Source: Flavonifractor porci
GTDB lineage: Bacteria > Bacillota > Clostridia > Oscillospirales > Oscillospiraceae
Length of the DNA: 64,000 nt
Assembly: GCF_037572415.1 (NCBI RefSeq)
Contig: NZ_JBBHLB010000006.1
Coordinates: 124,001-188,000 of the forward strand
Reading direction: 5' to 3'
The position numbers and the translations under genes are program-made. The notes below the pieces were generated by a model. It saw only the letters and a list, made by a program, of their open reading frames with translations, did no database searches and had not been told where the DNA came from. Numbering within the stretch: position 1 is the first letter of the stretch; each line of letters opens with the position of its first letter. This document shows positions 41,588-50,688 of this stretch, in pieces.

Positions 41588-42928
41588 ATGAAAAACCGGT
41601 TGGATCAGGACTTTACTCTGGGCGGACTGCTCCGCTTTGCCCTGCCCACCACCATCATGATGCTGGTGACCTCCCTGTACACCATTGTGGACGGGGTGCT
41701 CACCTCCCGGCTGGTGGGCGAGAACGCCCTGGCTGCCATCAACATCGCCTACCCCGCCATCAGCATCGTGCTGGCGGTGGGTATCATGCTGGGCACCGGC
41801 GGCAGTGCCGTGGTGTCCCACCGGATGGGGACGGGGGACCTGGAGGGAGCCCGGCACACCTTTGGCTTTCTGGCGGTGACGGCAGTGTGCGCCGGGGTAT
41901 TCTTTGCCCTGCTGGCAGCCTTCGGCGCAGAGCCTCTGGCCCGTCTGCTGGGGGCCAGCGACCTGCTGCTGGCGGATACCGCCTGCTACCTGCGTATCCT
42001 GCTGCTCTTCACTCCCATGGCCATGCTCCAGCTGCTTTTTGAGAGTTTCTTTGTGGCGGCGGGCAAGCCCGGTCTGGGGCTGGGGCTCACCATCGCCGCC
42101 GGCGTCACCAACGGCGTGCTGGACTGGCTGTACATGGGGCCGCTGCAAATGGGCATTGCCGGAGCCGCCGTGGCCACCGTCACCGGCTACTGCATCCCGG
42201 CGGTGTGCGGCGTGGTCTTCTTCCTCACCCGGAAGGAGGGGCTGCGCTTTGCCCGGCCCCGGCCCAACTGGCCTCTGCTGGGCAAGGCCTGCTTCAACGG
42301 CTCCTCCGAGATGGTGACCAACCTGTCCACCGCCGTCACCACCTTTTTCTTCAACGCCATTATGATGGAGTTTCTGGGAGAGCCGGGGGTGTCCGCCATC
42401 ACCATCGTGCTCTACGCTCAGTTCCTGCTGGTGGCTCTGTTCCTGGGCTTCTCCATGGGTGTGGCCCCGGTGTTCAGCTTCAACCAGGGGGCGGAGCGGT
42501 ATGACCGGCTGCGCGCCACCTTCCGCCACTGCACCCGGTTCATCCTGTGCGCCGCCGTGGGCATTCTGGCCGCCGCTCTGGTGCTGGCCCCGGTCATCGT
42601 GGGGGTGTTCTCCCCCGCCGGTACCCAGGTCAATGCTCTGGCCCTGGAGGGCTTCCACCTCTTTGCCCCCACCTTCCTCTTTGCCGGGATCAACATTTTT
42701 GCCTCCGCCCTCTTCACCGCCCTGTCCGACGGGCGGACCTCCGCCCTTATCTCCTTCGCCCGCACCTTCGGCTTCCTCATGGCCGGGCTGCTCCTGCTGC
42801 CCCGGATCATTGGGGTCACTGGGGTATGGATCGCGGTGCCGGTGGCGGAGGCTGTCTCCTGCCTGCTGTCCATTGGCTTTTTGTGGTACTACCGGGCCAA
42901 ATTCGGCTACGGGGCCATCCCCGCATAA
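41588..42928 (+). CDS. MATE-family multidrug efflux transporter
   Basis: 446 residues with twelve predicted helices in two halves. The N-terminal LRFALPTTIMMLVTSLYTIVDG and GGSAVVSHRMGTGDLEGA, and the second-half FSFNQGAERYDRLRATF, are typical of the DinF-like MATE branch. It exports cationic drugs using a Na+ or H+ gradient. ATG 41588 follows GGAGGGAAC. Controlled by the divergent MerR regulator, as the promoter shows. Confidence 0.9.
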   Translation: MKNRLDQDFTLGGLLRFALPTTIMMLVTSLYTIVDGVLTSRLVGENALAAINIAYPAISIVLAVGIMLGTGGSAVVSHRMGTGDLEGARHTFGFLAVTAVCAGVFFALLAAFGAEPLARLLGASDLLLADTACYLRILLLFTPMAMLQLLFESFFVAAGKPGLGLGLTIAAGVTNGVLDWLYMGPLQMGIAGAAVATVTGYCIPAVCGVVFFLTRKEGLRFARPRPNWPLLGKACFNGSSEMVTNLSTAVTTFFFNAIMMEFLGEPGVSAITIVLYAQFLLVALFLGFSMGVAPVFSFNQGAERYDRLRATFRHCTRFILCAAVGILAAALVLAPVIVGVFSPAGTQVNALALEGFHLFAPTFLFAGINIFASALFTALSDGRTSALISFARTFGFLMAGLLLLPRIIGVTGVWIAVPVAEAVSCLLSIGFLWYYRAKFGYGAIPA

Positions 42929-42932
42929 CAAC

Positions 42933-42961
42933 AAAGGCCGCCCATATCGGGCGGCCTTTTT
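42933..42961. terminator. terminator between converging genes
   Basis: AAAGGCCGCCC, ATAT, and complement followed by T5. Confidence 0.85.
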
Positions 42962-42973
42962 GTATGGCAGATA

Positions 42974-44569
42974 TCAGCGGTCCCACTTCTCGATGATGGC
43001 CCGCAGCTGGTCGGCAAACTTGCCCAGGTCCTTGTTGGTGCCGCCCTTGTTGTGGGCGATGACCTCCATCAGCTTGCGGCCCACTTCCTCCAGCCGCTGG
43101 TAGGCGGGAGAGGCGCCGGGGGTGGCTGCGGGCTTCTGCTCCGGCGGCAGGCCGGGAGAGAGCATCTTGTTGGTGAGCAGGTCGTAGACCTCCTCATAGT
43201 TGGGGGCGTGGGCGGCCAGTCCCCGCTGGCGCAGGGTGTTGGCGTAGATCTCGGTGACCTCCGCGTCGCCGTGGACCACAAATACCTGCCGGGGCTTGGG
43301 GTTATAGCTCTCGATCCACCGCAGCAGGCCGTCCCGGTCGGCGTGGGAGCTGAGGCCGTGGAAGTTGACGATCCTGGCCCGGACGGCGATCTCCTCGCCG
43401 AACAGCTTCACCGACGTGACCCCGTTGATGAGCCGCCGGCCCAGGCTGCCCTCGGCCTGGAAGCCCACAAAGACTACGGTACACTCGGGCCGCCACAGGT
43501 TATGTTTCAGATGGTGGCGGATCCGGCCGGCATCGCACATACCGGAGGCAGAGATGATGACCCTGGGAGTCTTGTCCTCATTGAGGGCCCGGGACTCCTC
43601 GCTGGACTCGGTGATGGTGAGGCCGGGGAACTGGAACAGGGCCCCTCCCTTCAGGGCGGCAATGGCCTCCTCGTCCAGATAGCCGTGGAGGTCGCCGGAG
43701 AAGATGCGGGTGGCCTCGCCCGCCAGGGGGGAGTCCACCACCACCTGGAAGTTGGGCACGCTCTTCACTAGTCCCTGCTCCTTCATCTCCCGCATGAAGT
43801 ACAAAAGCTCCTGGGTGCGGCCCACGGCAAAGGAGGGGATGATGACGTTGCCGCCCTTGCCCAGGGTCTCGTCGATGATGGCGGCCAGGTCCCCGGTGTA
43901 GTCCGGGTCCTTGTCCATGTCGTGAAGCCGGTCACCGTAGGTGGATTCGGTGAGGACGTAGTCGGCCTCCCTGATGTACTCCGGGTCCCGGATGATGGGC
44001 TGGTCCCGGTTGCCGATGTCGCCGGAAAATACCACCTTCCGGGTCTCCTCCCCCTCGGTGAGCCACATTTCCACGCTGGCCGAGCCCAGCAGGTGGCCCG
44101 CGTCCACAAAGCGCACCTTCACCCCGTCCTCGATCTGGAGGCGGGTGCCGTACTCACAGGTGACGATGTGCTTGATGGCGGCCTCGGCGTCGGCCACGGT
44201 GTAGAGGGGCTCCACCGGCTCGGCGCCGGCACGCCTGCCCTTCTGGTTCTGCCACTGGGCGTCGCTCTCCTGAATGTGGGCGGAATCCCGCAGCATAATG
44301 CTCAGCAGCTGCCCCGTGAGACGGGTGCAGTAGATGTTGCCGGTAAATCCCTGCTTCACCAGCAGGGGGATACGGCCGGAGTGGTCAATATGGGCGTGGG
44401 TGACCACCACCGCGTCGATGTACCCGGCGTTAAAGTCCAGCTCCTGGTTGTCCCGCTCGTCCCTGCCCTGCTGCAGGCCGCAGTCCACCAAAATTTTCTT
44501 CCCGCCGCACTCCACACAGTGGCAGCTGCCGGTCACGGCGCGGGCTGCGCCGAAAAAGGTCAGTTTCAT
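42974..44569 (-). CDS. beta-CASP metallo-beta-lactamase-fold RNase-like hydrolase
   Basis: 531 residues. The metal-binding motif is THAHIDHSG, followed by DAGHLLGSASVEM and FSGDIGNRD; the beta-CASP insertion shows IIPSFAVGRTQELLYFM and VIISASGMCDAGRIRHHLKHN, and the C-terminal motif is HGLSSHADRDGLLRW. This is the YsnF/CPSF-type RNA-specificity family, acting probably as a cytoplasmic ribonuclease, though many members are untested. GGAGGTGCC precedes the start. Residues 460-500 include a Pro/Ala-rich linker. Confidence 0.9.
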   Translation of the reverse strand: MKLTFFGAARAVTGSCHCVECGGKKILVDCGLQQGRDERDNQELDFNAGYIDAVVVTHAHIDHSGRIPLLVKQGFTGNIYCTRLTGQLLSIMLRDSAHIQESDAQWQNQKGRRAGAEPVEPLYTVADAEAAIKHIVTCEYGTRLQIEDGVKVRFVDAGHLLGSASVEMWLTEGEETRKVVFSGDIGNRDQPIIRDPEYIREADYVLTESTYGDRLHDMDKDPDYTGDLAAIIDETLGKGGNVIIPSFAVGRTQELLYFMREMKEQGLVKSVPNFQVVVDSPLAGEATRIFSGDLHGYLDEEAIAALKGGALFQFPGLTITESSEESRALNEDKTPRVIISASGMCDAGRIRHHLKHNLWRPECTVVFVGFQAEGSLGRRLINGVTSVKLFGEEIAVRARIVNFHGLSSHADRDGLLRWIESYNPKPRQVFVVHGDAEVTEIYANTLRQRGLAAHAPNYEEVYDLLTNKMLSPGLPPEQKPAATPGASPAYQRLEEVGRKLMEVIAHNKGGTNKDLGKFADQLRAIIEKWDR

Positions 44570-44601
44570 GGGGCACCTCCTTGTCTGATTTGTACAATCT
44601 T

Positions 44602-44630
44602 ATTGTAATACGCCCGGTGTAAAACCGCAA
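44602..44630 (-). promoter_or_regulatory. promoter of the beta-CASP hydrolase gene
   Basis: On the minus strand TTGCGG (44625-44630), 17 bases, TACAAT (44602-44607). Confidence 0.68.
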
Positions 44631-44652
44631 GTATGGAAACGCCGGCGGTGGA

Positions 44653-44682
44653 AAAAGCGGCCGCCCGAAGGCGGCCGCTTTT
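44653..44682 (-). terminator. terminator of the SLH/Ig-like gene
   Basis: AAAAGCGGCCGCC, CGAA, and complement; on the minus strand a T run follows. It lies 20 bases beyond the stop of the gene at 44702. Confidence 0.82.
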
Positions 44683-44701
44683 CACAGGAAAAGACAGTCG
44701 G

Positions 44702-46849
44702 TCATTTCTGCATATCGATCACGTTGATGGCGATGGCAACGGGAGTAGTGCCCTTGTAAATGGTGCCCACGCTTACCATATACTCCAGGGAGGGGAGTAT
44801 GCCTCTCTGATAGACGTCATAGGTGTAGCCGTAGTTTATACCGCCCTGGCTGTTGGAGTACACAAAGCCTTTCCCCTTGAGCAGCTTGACGTAGAGGTCC
44901 AGCACATCCCGCCGGTTGCTGGGTCCGCCGGGGATATCCTTCAGGTCATAGACATACATGGTGGAGTTGTCGTCCGGCTCCTCACTCATGGGGGTGACAC
45001 CGAAGATACCGCCAAAGTCGGGAATGTTGGAGTAGCCGCTGTAAGTAGCGTCCAGATCCATGTTGCCGGTATTGCCGCCGGAGCTGCCGCCGGAGGAGGA
45101 ACCGTTATCGCCGCCGTCACCATCGCCGTCACCGCCGCCTTCCCAGCCGCCGCTGGAGCCGCCGCCCAGGGTAATGGTGTAGGTGCCCCGGTCGCCCAGG
45201 TCGTCAATAACGCGGAAGTCGCCTCCCACAGTGGTAACGGTGGAGGGAGTGGGGCCGCTGTACTCTCTCACGGTGACCTTCACATAGCCGGTGGAGTGGG
45301 CCAGGACGGGGTGGGACATGGTGGTGCGGTCATAGCTTCTGCCGTCGATGACCACGGTGTCGTTCTGGATCATCACGGTGAAGTTGGTTTTGTTGCGGAC
45401 CAGCAGGTAGACCTCGATCTGGCTGCCGTCGTCAGAGTGGCGGTACTTCTGGGTCTTGCCGTAGTAGAATTCCACATTTTCGTCGCTGTACAGCTTCTCC
45501 TTGCCGCTGACGGCAGGGATGGTGTCGTCGGTCTTGCCGGTGTACAGGTTGGTGGCGTCAAAGCGGGCATGGGTGGTCTTGGAGCCGCTGCCCACGCCGC
45601 CCAGAATGACCCGGAACTGTCCGCCCACAGTCTGGACGCTGTTCAGGTTCACCAGGGAGGAATCATAGTTCTTGATGGTAACCCTGACGGTACCGGTGGA
45701 GTTGGCGGATACGTCGGCGCTCATGACCAGGTCGTTAAAGGTGTAGCCGTTGAGGCTCACCGCATCGGCCTGAACGGTGATGGTGCTCCCCGTCTTGTTG
45801 GTCACGTCCAGATAGAGCTCGGCCTCGCCGGCGTCATATCTGCTCTTCTGGACCTTGGAGAACTTGATGCTGACGTTGGAGTCCTCATAGAGGGGCTGGG
45901 TAGACAGGGCCCGCTTGGACACGGTGACGGTGCAGGTGGCCTTGACGCCACTGGGGGCGGCGGCGGTGATGACGGCAGTGCCGGGGGCCACGGCGGTCAC
46001 AGTACCGTCACCGGCCACGGTGGCCACGCTCTTGTTGGAGCTGGTCCAGGTCAGCTTCTCGGTGGAGTTGGCGGGGGTGACAGAGGCGGTGAGCTTGCCG
46101 CTCTCGCCCTGCTGAATGGCCAGGGTGGTCTTATCCAGGGTGATGGCGGTAATGGTCACCGGCTTCTCCTCCAGGGTCACCTGGCGGCGCTGGTCGGGCA
46201 GCGCCATGCGGGAGATAATGGTGGCTACCGAGGCACGGTCAATGGGGGTCTCAGGCAGGAAGGTGCCGTACTTGTCGCTGCCGGTGAGGATGCCCGCCCG
46301 GTAGAGGGTGTAGATATCCCCGTAGTTGGCAGAACCGGCGGCCAGATCGGGGATGTCCCCGTCCTCGATGGTGTTGATGGCCTTCAGTTCCTCGGCGGGC
46401 AGGGCCTTCACCAGGATGCCGGCGAACTGACGGCGGGTGGCGTTGGCGTTGTAGTCGGTGAACTGGCCGGCGGTGATGATGCCGTTTTCCACCGCGTAGT
46501 CCACATACACCTGGTACCAGGGCTCACCCTGCTGGAAGTCGGCCTTGCCGGTGTGGTAGATGCTGTGCAGGCGGCAGGCCAGGGCCAGGGTAGAACTGAT
46601 GGTCAGGTTCTGGGTGGGGGAGAAGGTGTTGCCGCTGCTTCCCTTCACCAGGTCCAGCTCGTAGGCCTTCTGCACGCTCTCGGCGTACCAGCTGGAAGCG
46701 GCTACGTCGGTGAATTTCCCGGCGGTGTAGGTATTGACCTTTTGAAAGTTATCCAGGCTCTCTGCCGCCAGGGCCGCCCCGGGCAGCATGGACACGGACA
46801 GCACCAGGGCCAGCGCCCCGGCGCAGATCTTTTTTGCAATGGTTTTCAT
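44702..46849 (-). CDS. SLH and Ig-like (BIG2) surface protein
   Basis: 715 residues from ATG 46849, behind GAGAGGAGC. Signal peptide with cleavage after ALA. Residues about 35-210 hold SLH repeats (FTDVAASSWYAESVQKAYEL, VKGSSGNTFSPTQNL). A bacterial Ig-like domain follows (TASVTPANSTEKLTWTSS, VAPGTAVITAAAPSG). Then come two copies of a roughly 100-residue beta domain that begin YEDSNVSIKFSKVQKSRY and YSDENVEFYYGKTQKYRH, a Gly/Ser/Asp-rich linker of about 30 residues, and a 90-residue C-terminal domain (IKLLKG-like, GTIYKGTTPVAIAINVIDMQ). Wall-attached by SLH. Adjacent to and co-directional with the XRE gene 31 bases upstream. Confidence 0.85.
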   Translation of the reverse strand: MKTIAKKICAGALALVLSVSMLPGAALAAESLDNFQKVNTYTAGKFTDVAASSWYAESVQKAYELDLVKGSSGNTFSPTQNLTISSTLALACRLHSIYHTGKADFQQGEPWYQVYVDYAVENGIITAGQFTDYNANATRRQFAGILVKALPAEELKAINTIEDGDIPDLAAGSANYGDIYTLYRAGILTGSDKYGTFLPETPIDRASVATIISRMALPDQRRQVTLEEKPVTITAITLDKTTLAIQQGESGKLTASVTPANSTEKLTWTSSNKSVATVAGDGTVTAVAPGTAVITAAAPSGVKATCTVTVSKRALSTQPLYEDSNVSIKFSKVQKSRYDAGEAELYLDVTNKTGSTITVQADAVSLNGYTFNDLVMSADVSANSTGTVRVTIKNYDSSLVNLNSVQTVGGQFRVILGGVGSGSKTTHARFDATNLYTGKTDDTIPAVSGKEKLYSDENVEFYYGKTQKYRHSDDGSQIEVYLLVRNKTNFTVMIQNDTVVIDGRSYDRTTMSHPVLAHSTGYVKVTVREYSGPTPSTVTTVGGDFRVIDDLGDRGTYTITLGGGSSGGWEGGGDGDGDGGDNGSSSGGSSGGNTGNMDLDATYSGYSNIPDFGGIFGVTPMSEEPDDNSTMYVYDLKDIPGGPSNRRDVLDLYVKLLKGKGFVYSNSQGGINYGYTYDVYQRGILPSLEYMVSVGTIYKGTTPVAIAINVIDMQK

Positions 46850-46880
46850 ATAGTTCGCTCCTCTCATTTGGTGGATGGCA

Positions 46881-47306
46881 TCAATACAGGGTCCTTTCGT
46901 TTTCCGAAAACAGCTTGTCGTTGATCTCCCCCAGCTCCATGTGATGCACAATGCCGAAGCTGATGATGGCGTCCCGCTTCAGCCGAGGATAGAGAGGGGC
47001 ATAGCTGGCCTGCTTGAGCAGCCGCTGGGCCTCCTCCAGAGTGGTCTCCAGCCCCACGCACAGGCAGAGCAGCCGGTCCCGGGAGGGATTGCGCCGGCCG
47101 GCAAAGACCTGGTGGAGATAGACCTCGCTCATCCCCGCCTTCCGGGCCAGGGCCGCCTTGGAGAAGTCCTTTTTCCGATATAATTCCGCCAACAGCTCCG
47201 CAATGCTCTGGTTGGCAAAGAAGGGCTGATTGTCCTGCAGATAAGAATCAATATTTGCCTCGCTCATCAACTCCTGACTCAGGTTATCTGTGGTCTTATT
47301 TTCCAT
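46881..47306 (-). CDS. XRE-family helix-turn-helix regulator
   Basis: 141 residues from ATG 47306, eight bases after GAGGAG. The central HTH is KAALARKAGMSEVYLHQVFAG followed by RNPSRDRLLCLCVGL. The C-terminal part (LEEAQRLLKQASYAPLYPRL, DAIISFGIVH) is typical of Clostridia regulators found beside protein kinases. It is divergent from the Ser/Thr kinase gene across a palindromic GTACAA/TTGTAC site, so it likely controls both itself and the kinase/beta-helix locus. Confidence 0.85.
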   Translation of the reverse strand: MENKTTDNLSQELMSEANIDSYLQDNQPFFANQSIAELLAELYRKKDFSKAALARKAGMSEVYLHQVFAGRRNPSRDRLLCLCVGLETTLEEAQRLLKQASYAPLYPRLKRDAIISFGIVHHMELGEINDKLFSENERTLY

Positions 47307-47341
47307 CTCTGCCACTCCTCTTTACTTTGCGCTGGAAATCG

Positions 47342-47370
47342 TTTATACTCTATTTATACTAAATGTACAA
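47342..47370 (-). promoter_or_regulatory. promoter of the XRE gene
   Basis: On the minus strand TTGTAC (47365-47370), 17 bases, TATAAA (47342-47347). Confidence 0.72.
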
Positions 47371-47380
47371 CACTTTGTAC
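47365..47380. promoter_or_regulatory. operator between XRE and kinase genes
   Basis: GTACAA-CACT-TTGTAC is a perfect inverted repeat covering the -35 box of the XRE promoter. A further half-site TGTACAAAG lies at 47408-47416, in the path of the kinase transcript. Confidence 0.65.
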
Positions 47381-47425
47381 TTGGATACAATATGCCCACT
47401 GCATAGTGTACAAAGTTTTTCAGGG

Positions 47426-48133
47426 GTGATTTCTATTTATACCTGGCTTACCAATGCGCTTCAGGAGGAGTATGAACTGGTCCGGATTTTAAAGGAAAGC
47501 CCCCGGGGCAGCGTACAGCTCATCCGACACAAGGCCACCGGCAAACGGCTGGTGCTGCGCCGTTTTACCGGCAATCCGGAAGTCTATCAAAAGCTGCTGG
47601 ACTACACCTGTCCCAACCTGCCCACCGTGTACGAGGTGGCGGTGGATGGAAACAAGGTCCTGGCGCTGGAGGAATTTATTGAGGGCGACACCCTGGGCTT
47701 CCTGTTGCAGGAGGCCCTCTTTTCACCTGAGGAGACCCGGAAGATCGTCCGTCAGGTATGCAAGGCCCTGTGGGTCCTCCACTCCATCGGCGCCGTCCAC
47801 CGTGACGTGAAGCCGGAGAACATCATCCTCCGGGGAGACGAGGCGGTGCTCATCGACTTCGACGCCGCCCGTTTACATAAACCGGAGCACGACAACGATA
47901 CTCAGATCCTGGGCACCACCGGCTTTGCCGCCCCGGAGCAGTACGGCCTGTCCCAGTCGGACATCCGCACCGACATCTACTCCCTGGGGGTGCTCATCAA
48001 CGTGATGCTCACCGGAGAGCATCCCTCCAAGAAGCTGGCGGGGGGCAAAATGGGCCGCATCGTGGACCGCTGCACCCACGTCAATCCCCAGCACCGCTAC
48101 CGCAACGTGCTGCGGCTGATGGAGGTCTTGTGA
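47426..48133 (+). CDS. soluble Ser/Thr protein kinase
   Basis: About 235 residues, a kinase domain with little else. The catalytic loop is HRDVKPENIIL, the metal motif is DFDAAR (DFD in place of DFG) and the activation segment ends GTTGFAAPEQYG. The usual VAIK lysine falls at LVLRRF and appears to be Arg, and the glycine loop is short (LKESPRGSVQL), so activity is not assured. No membrane helix. The start is uncertain: GTG 47426 has an AGGGG-like signal overlapping it and clears the operator, whereas ATG 47363 lies upstream of the operator. The gene ends one base before the first of five zinc-ribbon membrane proteins, so it should be read with them. Confidence 0.82.
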   Translation: MISIYTWLTNALQEEYELVRILKESPRGSVQLIRHKATGKRLVLRRFTGNPEVYQKLLDYTCPNLPTVYEVAVDGNKVLALEEFIEGDTLGFLLQEALFSPEETRKIVRQVCKALWVLHSIGAVHRDVKPENIILRGDEAVLIDFDAARLHKPEHDNDTQILGTTGFAAPEQYGLSQSDIRTDIYSLGVLINVMLTGEHPSKKLAGGKMGRIVDRCTHVNPQHRYRNVLRLMEVL

Positions 48134-48134
48134 C

Positions 48135-49403
48135 ATGACCGGCGGGACCAAGCCCTGCCCTTCCTGCGGCGCTCCCCTCCCCAGCGAGGCCTCCTTCTGC
48201 CCCCACTGCATGGAAGCCCTCCGCCCCCGGCGGGAGGCGGAGCCGCCCCTCCGCCGGTGGCTGCGGCCCCTGCGGCGGGTCGTGCTGCTGGCGGTGCTGG
48301 CCGCCCTGGCGGCGGCGGTCTGTTTGCTCTATGACGCCGTTACCCCCGACACATATGACGGCTGGGGGGAGCTGACCTACCGTCTGAACGACAACGACTA
48401 CCATCTGGCCGTCACCTTCCGCAACGACAGCACTCCGGAGCCGGTATATACCGTGCAGACCATCGAGGACTGGGACTATGACCGGGCCGCCAAGCTCTTT
48501 GTCACCCATGTGGACTCCGGCGCCGACGCCGGGCAGGTCTTTCGCCAGCAGATCGAGACCATTCAGGTCCAGGTGGTCCAGGCCCAGGACAACCCCTCCC
48601 CCATCACCTGGCAGCAGCCCACCTATCAGGGCGATTCCGCCGCCGAGGGAATGGCCCTCTCGCCGCTCTATTTTGACGGTCAGAGCCGGGGGGCGGCGGA
48701 GATCCGGTGGACCCTAAACATGAAAAACGGGGACACCATCCTGCTGCGGCACAAAATGGTGATCGAGCCGGTGGATGTGGTGGACTACACCCCGGAGGGC
48801 TACGACATGGACACCATTGAGGACCTCCAGGCCCTGGTGGATCAGATCCAGGCAGAGATTCCCCTGCCCACGGTGGTACGGATCAATCTGCCCCCCGTCC
48901 ACTACGAAGGAGGCCTCACCATCACCGGGCGTCCCATCAACCTGTACGGCACCGTGGATGACAAGAAGATGCGCACCGCCTTTCTGGGCCCAGTGACGGT
49001 GGACGTGGACCGGGGCCCCCAGTGCTTCATTGAGAATATTGATTTCCGGGGCAGCGGCTCGGGCACCGGCCTCACCGTGGAGGCCGACGGCCGGGTGCGG
49101 GACTGCCTCTTCACCGGCTGGGATACCGGATTGCTGGTGGGCGGAGACGACTGGGCCGACCCCACCGGGTGCTGGTTTGAGGACAACGGCGTGGGCTTCC
49201 GCTTCGACAGCGTGGGGGACTACGTCAACGGCAATATGCTGGAGGGCAACACCTTCCGGAACAACGGCACTGCCGTGGAGCTGCTCCGGGTACCCGGAGC
49301 CAAGATCCTCTACTTCAACGGCTGCGCCTTCTCCGGCAACGGCCTGAACCTCTCCAACCCCGCCGGCCACCCCACCGACCTCACCCGTGCCACCTTTGAC
49401 TGA
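48135..49403 (+). CDS. zinc-ribbon single-pass membrane protein with beta-helix, paralogue 1
   Basis: 422 residues. Two CxxC pairs (CPSC at 8-11, CPHC at 22-25) form a cytoplasmic zinc ribbon, a basic linker follows, and one helix (about 48-66, VVLLAVLAALAAAVCLLY) crosses the membrane. Outside lies a domain opening YDGWGELTYRLNDNDYHL and containing the phrase MKNGDTILLRH shared by all beta-helix paralogues, then LQALVDQIQAEIPLPTVV. From about residue 255 a right-handed beta-helix runs to the end, with rungs such as DCLFTGWDTGLLVGG and NTFRNNGTAVELLR. It starts one base after the kinase stop. Function unknown; receptor, adhesin or scaffold are all possible. Confidence 0.82.
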   Translation: MTGGTKPCPSCGAPLPSEASFCPHCMEALRPRREAEPPLRRWLRPLRRVVLLAVLAALAAAVCLLYDAVTPDTYDGWGELTYRLNDNDYHLAVTFRNDSTPEPVYTVQTIEDWDYDRAAKLFVTHVDSGADAGQVFRQQIETIQVQVVQAQDNPSPITWQQPTYQGDSAAEGMALSPLYFDGQSRGAAEIRWTLNMKNGDTILLRHKMVIEPVDVVDYTPEGYDMDTIEDLQALVDQIQAEIPLPTVVRINLPPVHYEGGLTITGRPINLYGTVDDKKMRTAFLGPVTVDVDRGPQCFIENIDFRGSGSGTGLTVEADGRVRDCLFTGWDTGLLVGGDDWADPTGCWFEDNGVGFRFDSVGDYVNGNMLEGNTFRNNGTAVELLRVPGAKILYFNGCAFSGNGLNLSNPAGHPTDLTRATFD

Positions 49404-49417
49404 GGGAGGCGAGTGCT

Positions 49418-50674
49418 ATGAATTTACGCTGCCCTCACTGCGGCACACCCCTTCCGGCGGAGGCCTCCTTCTGTCCCCACTGCGCCCAAAACCGCCGCAC
49501 CCGGCAAGAGGTGGACACACCCGTCCGCCGGTGGCTGAAGCCGTTCAAGCGGACTCTTCTGCTGCTGGTGCTGGCCGTCCTTGGCTGGGCGGGCTGGCTG
49601 GTGTACGGCACCTTTACCCCCGATGTATATGAGGGCTGGGGGGAACTGACCTACAACCTAAACGGTAACGACTACCACCTGTTCCTCACCTGCCAAACCG
49701 ACGCCGTCCCCCAGGCGGCCCATACCATGCAGGTGGAGGAGGGCGGGGTCTACGACCGGGTCTCCCGGCTGTTCGTCACTCATGTGGACTCCGGCCAGGA
49801 CGCGGGACGGGTCTTTTTCAACCAGATGCAGCAGTTCCAGACCCGGGTGATCCAGCCGCCGGACAGCCCCTCCCCGGTGGTCTGCTCCCTGCCTCTGGAC
49901 CCCGAGGACCCCTACGATGGCCTGGCCCTGACCACTCTGGATTTTACCGGCCGCAGTGAGGGGCCGGTGGAGGTGGAGTGGACCATCACCATGAAAAACG
50001 GGGACACCATCTTTCTCCGCCAGAAGATCGACTTCCAGAGGGTGGACACCGCCCACTACTACCCGGAGGACTACGATATGGACACCACCCAGGACCTCCA
50101 GGCCCTGGTGGATCAGATCCAGGCGGAGGTCCCCCTGTCCACGGTGGTGCGGATTCACCTGCCGCCGGTGACCTATGAGGGCGGCCTCGTCATCGACCGG
50201 CGGGGCATCAACCTCTCCGGCTCCACCGACGGGCAGGGCCGGCGCACCACTTTCCTGGGGCCGGTGGTGCTGTCGCCGGAGGAGGACCCCCTGTGCGACA
50301 TCGAACACATCGACTTCGTGGGGAACGGCACCGGCACCGGCCTCACCGTGGCCGCCCAGTACCGGGTGCTGGACTGCTCCTTTACCGGCTGGGACATCGG
50401 TCTGCTGGTGGGCGGGGAGGCCTGGGCCAACCCCAAAGACTGCCTCTTCACCGACAACGACATCGGCTTCCGCTTCGACAGCGGCGGAACTTACTGCAAT
50501 TACACCGATTTTACCAACAACACCTTCCGGAACAACACGGTGGCGGTGGACCTTTTGCGGGTGCCCGGCCTCAGAACCATCGACTTTACCGGCTGCCTGT
50601 TTGACGGCAACGTGGCGACCATCCTCAACCCCAACGCCCATGCCATTGACACCGGAGGCGCTACCTTTACATGA
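49418..50674 (+). CDS. zinc-ribbon single-pass membrane protein with beta-helix, paralogue 2
   Basis: 418 residues, same plan as paralogue 1: CPHC pairs in MNLRCPHCGTPLPAEASF, a helix at about 47-65, an outside domain opening YEGWGELTYNLNGNDYHL, the MKNGDTIFLRQ phrase, LQALVDQIQAEVPLSTVV and a terminal beta-helix (CSFTGWDIGLLVGGEAW, NTFRNNTVAVDLLRVPG). It is the closest relative of paralogue 1 by eye. The gap from the preceding stop is 14 bases, with GGGAGG in it. No enzyme motif seen. Confidence 0.82.
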   Translation: MNLRCPHCGTPLPAEASFCPHCAQNRRTRQEVDTPVRRWLKPFKRTLLLLVLAVLGWAGWLVYGTFTPDVYEGWGELTYNLNGNDYHLFLTCQTDAVPQAAHTMQVEEGGVYDRVSRLFVTHVDSGQDAGRVFFNQMQQFQTRVIQPPDSPSPVVCSLPLDPEDPYDGLALTTLDFTGRSEGPVEVEWTITMKNGDTIFLRQKIDFQRVDTAHYYPEDYDMDTTQDLQALVDQIQAEVPLSTVVRIHLPPVTYEGGLVIDRRGINLSGSTDGQGRRTTFLGPVVLSPEEDPLCDIEHIDFVGNGTGTGLTVAAQYRVLDCSFTGWDIGLLVGGEAWANPKDCLFTDNDIGFRFDSGGTYCNYTDFTNNTFRNNTVAVDLLRVPGLRTIDFTGCLFDGNVATILNPNAHAIDTGGATFT

Positions 50675-50688
50675 AAGAGATGATCCCT

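Noticed and set aside
47363..47425. Upstream ATG start for the Ser/Thr kinase
   Set aside because: It would place the N-terminus before the XRE operator, and the extra residues resemble no kinase.
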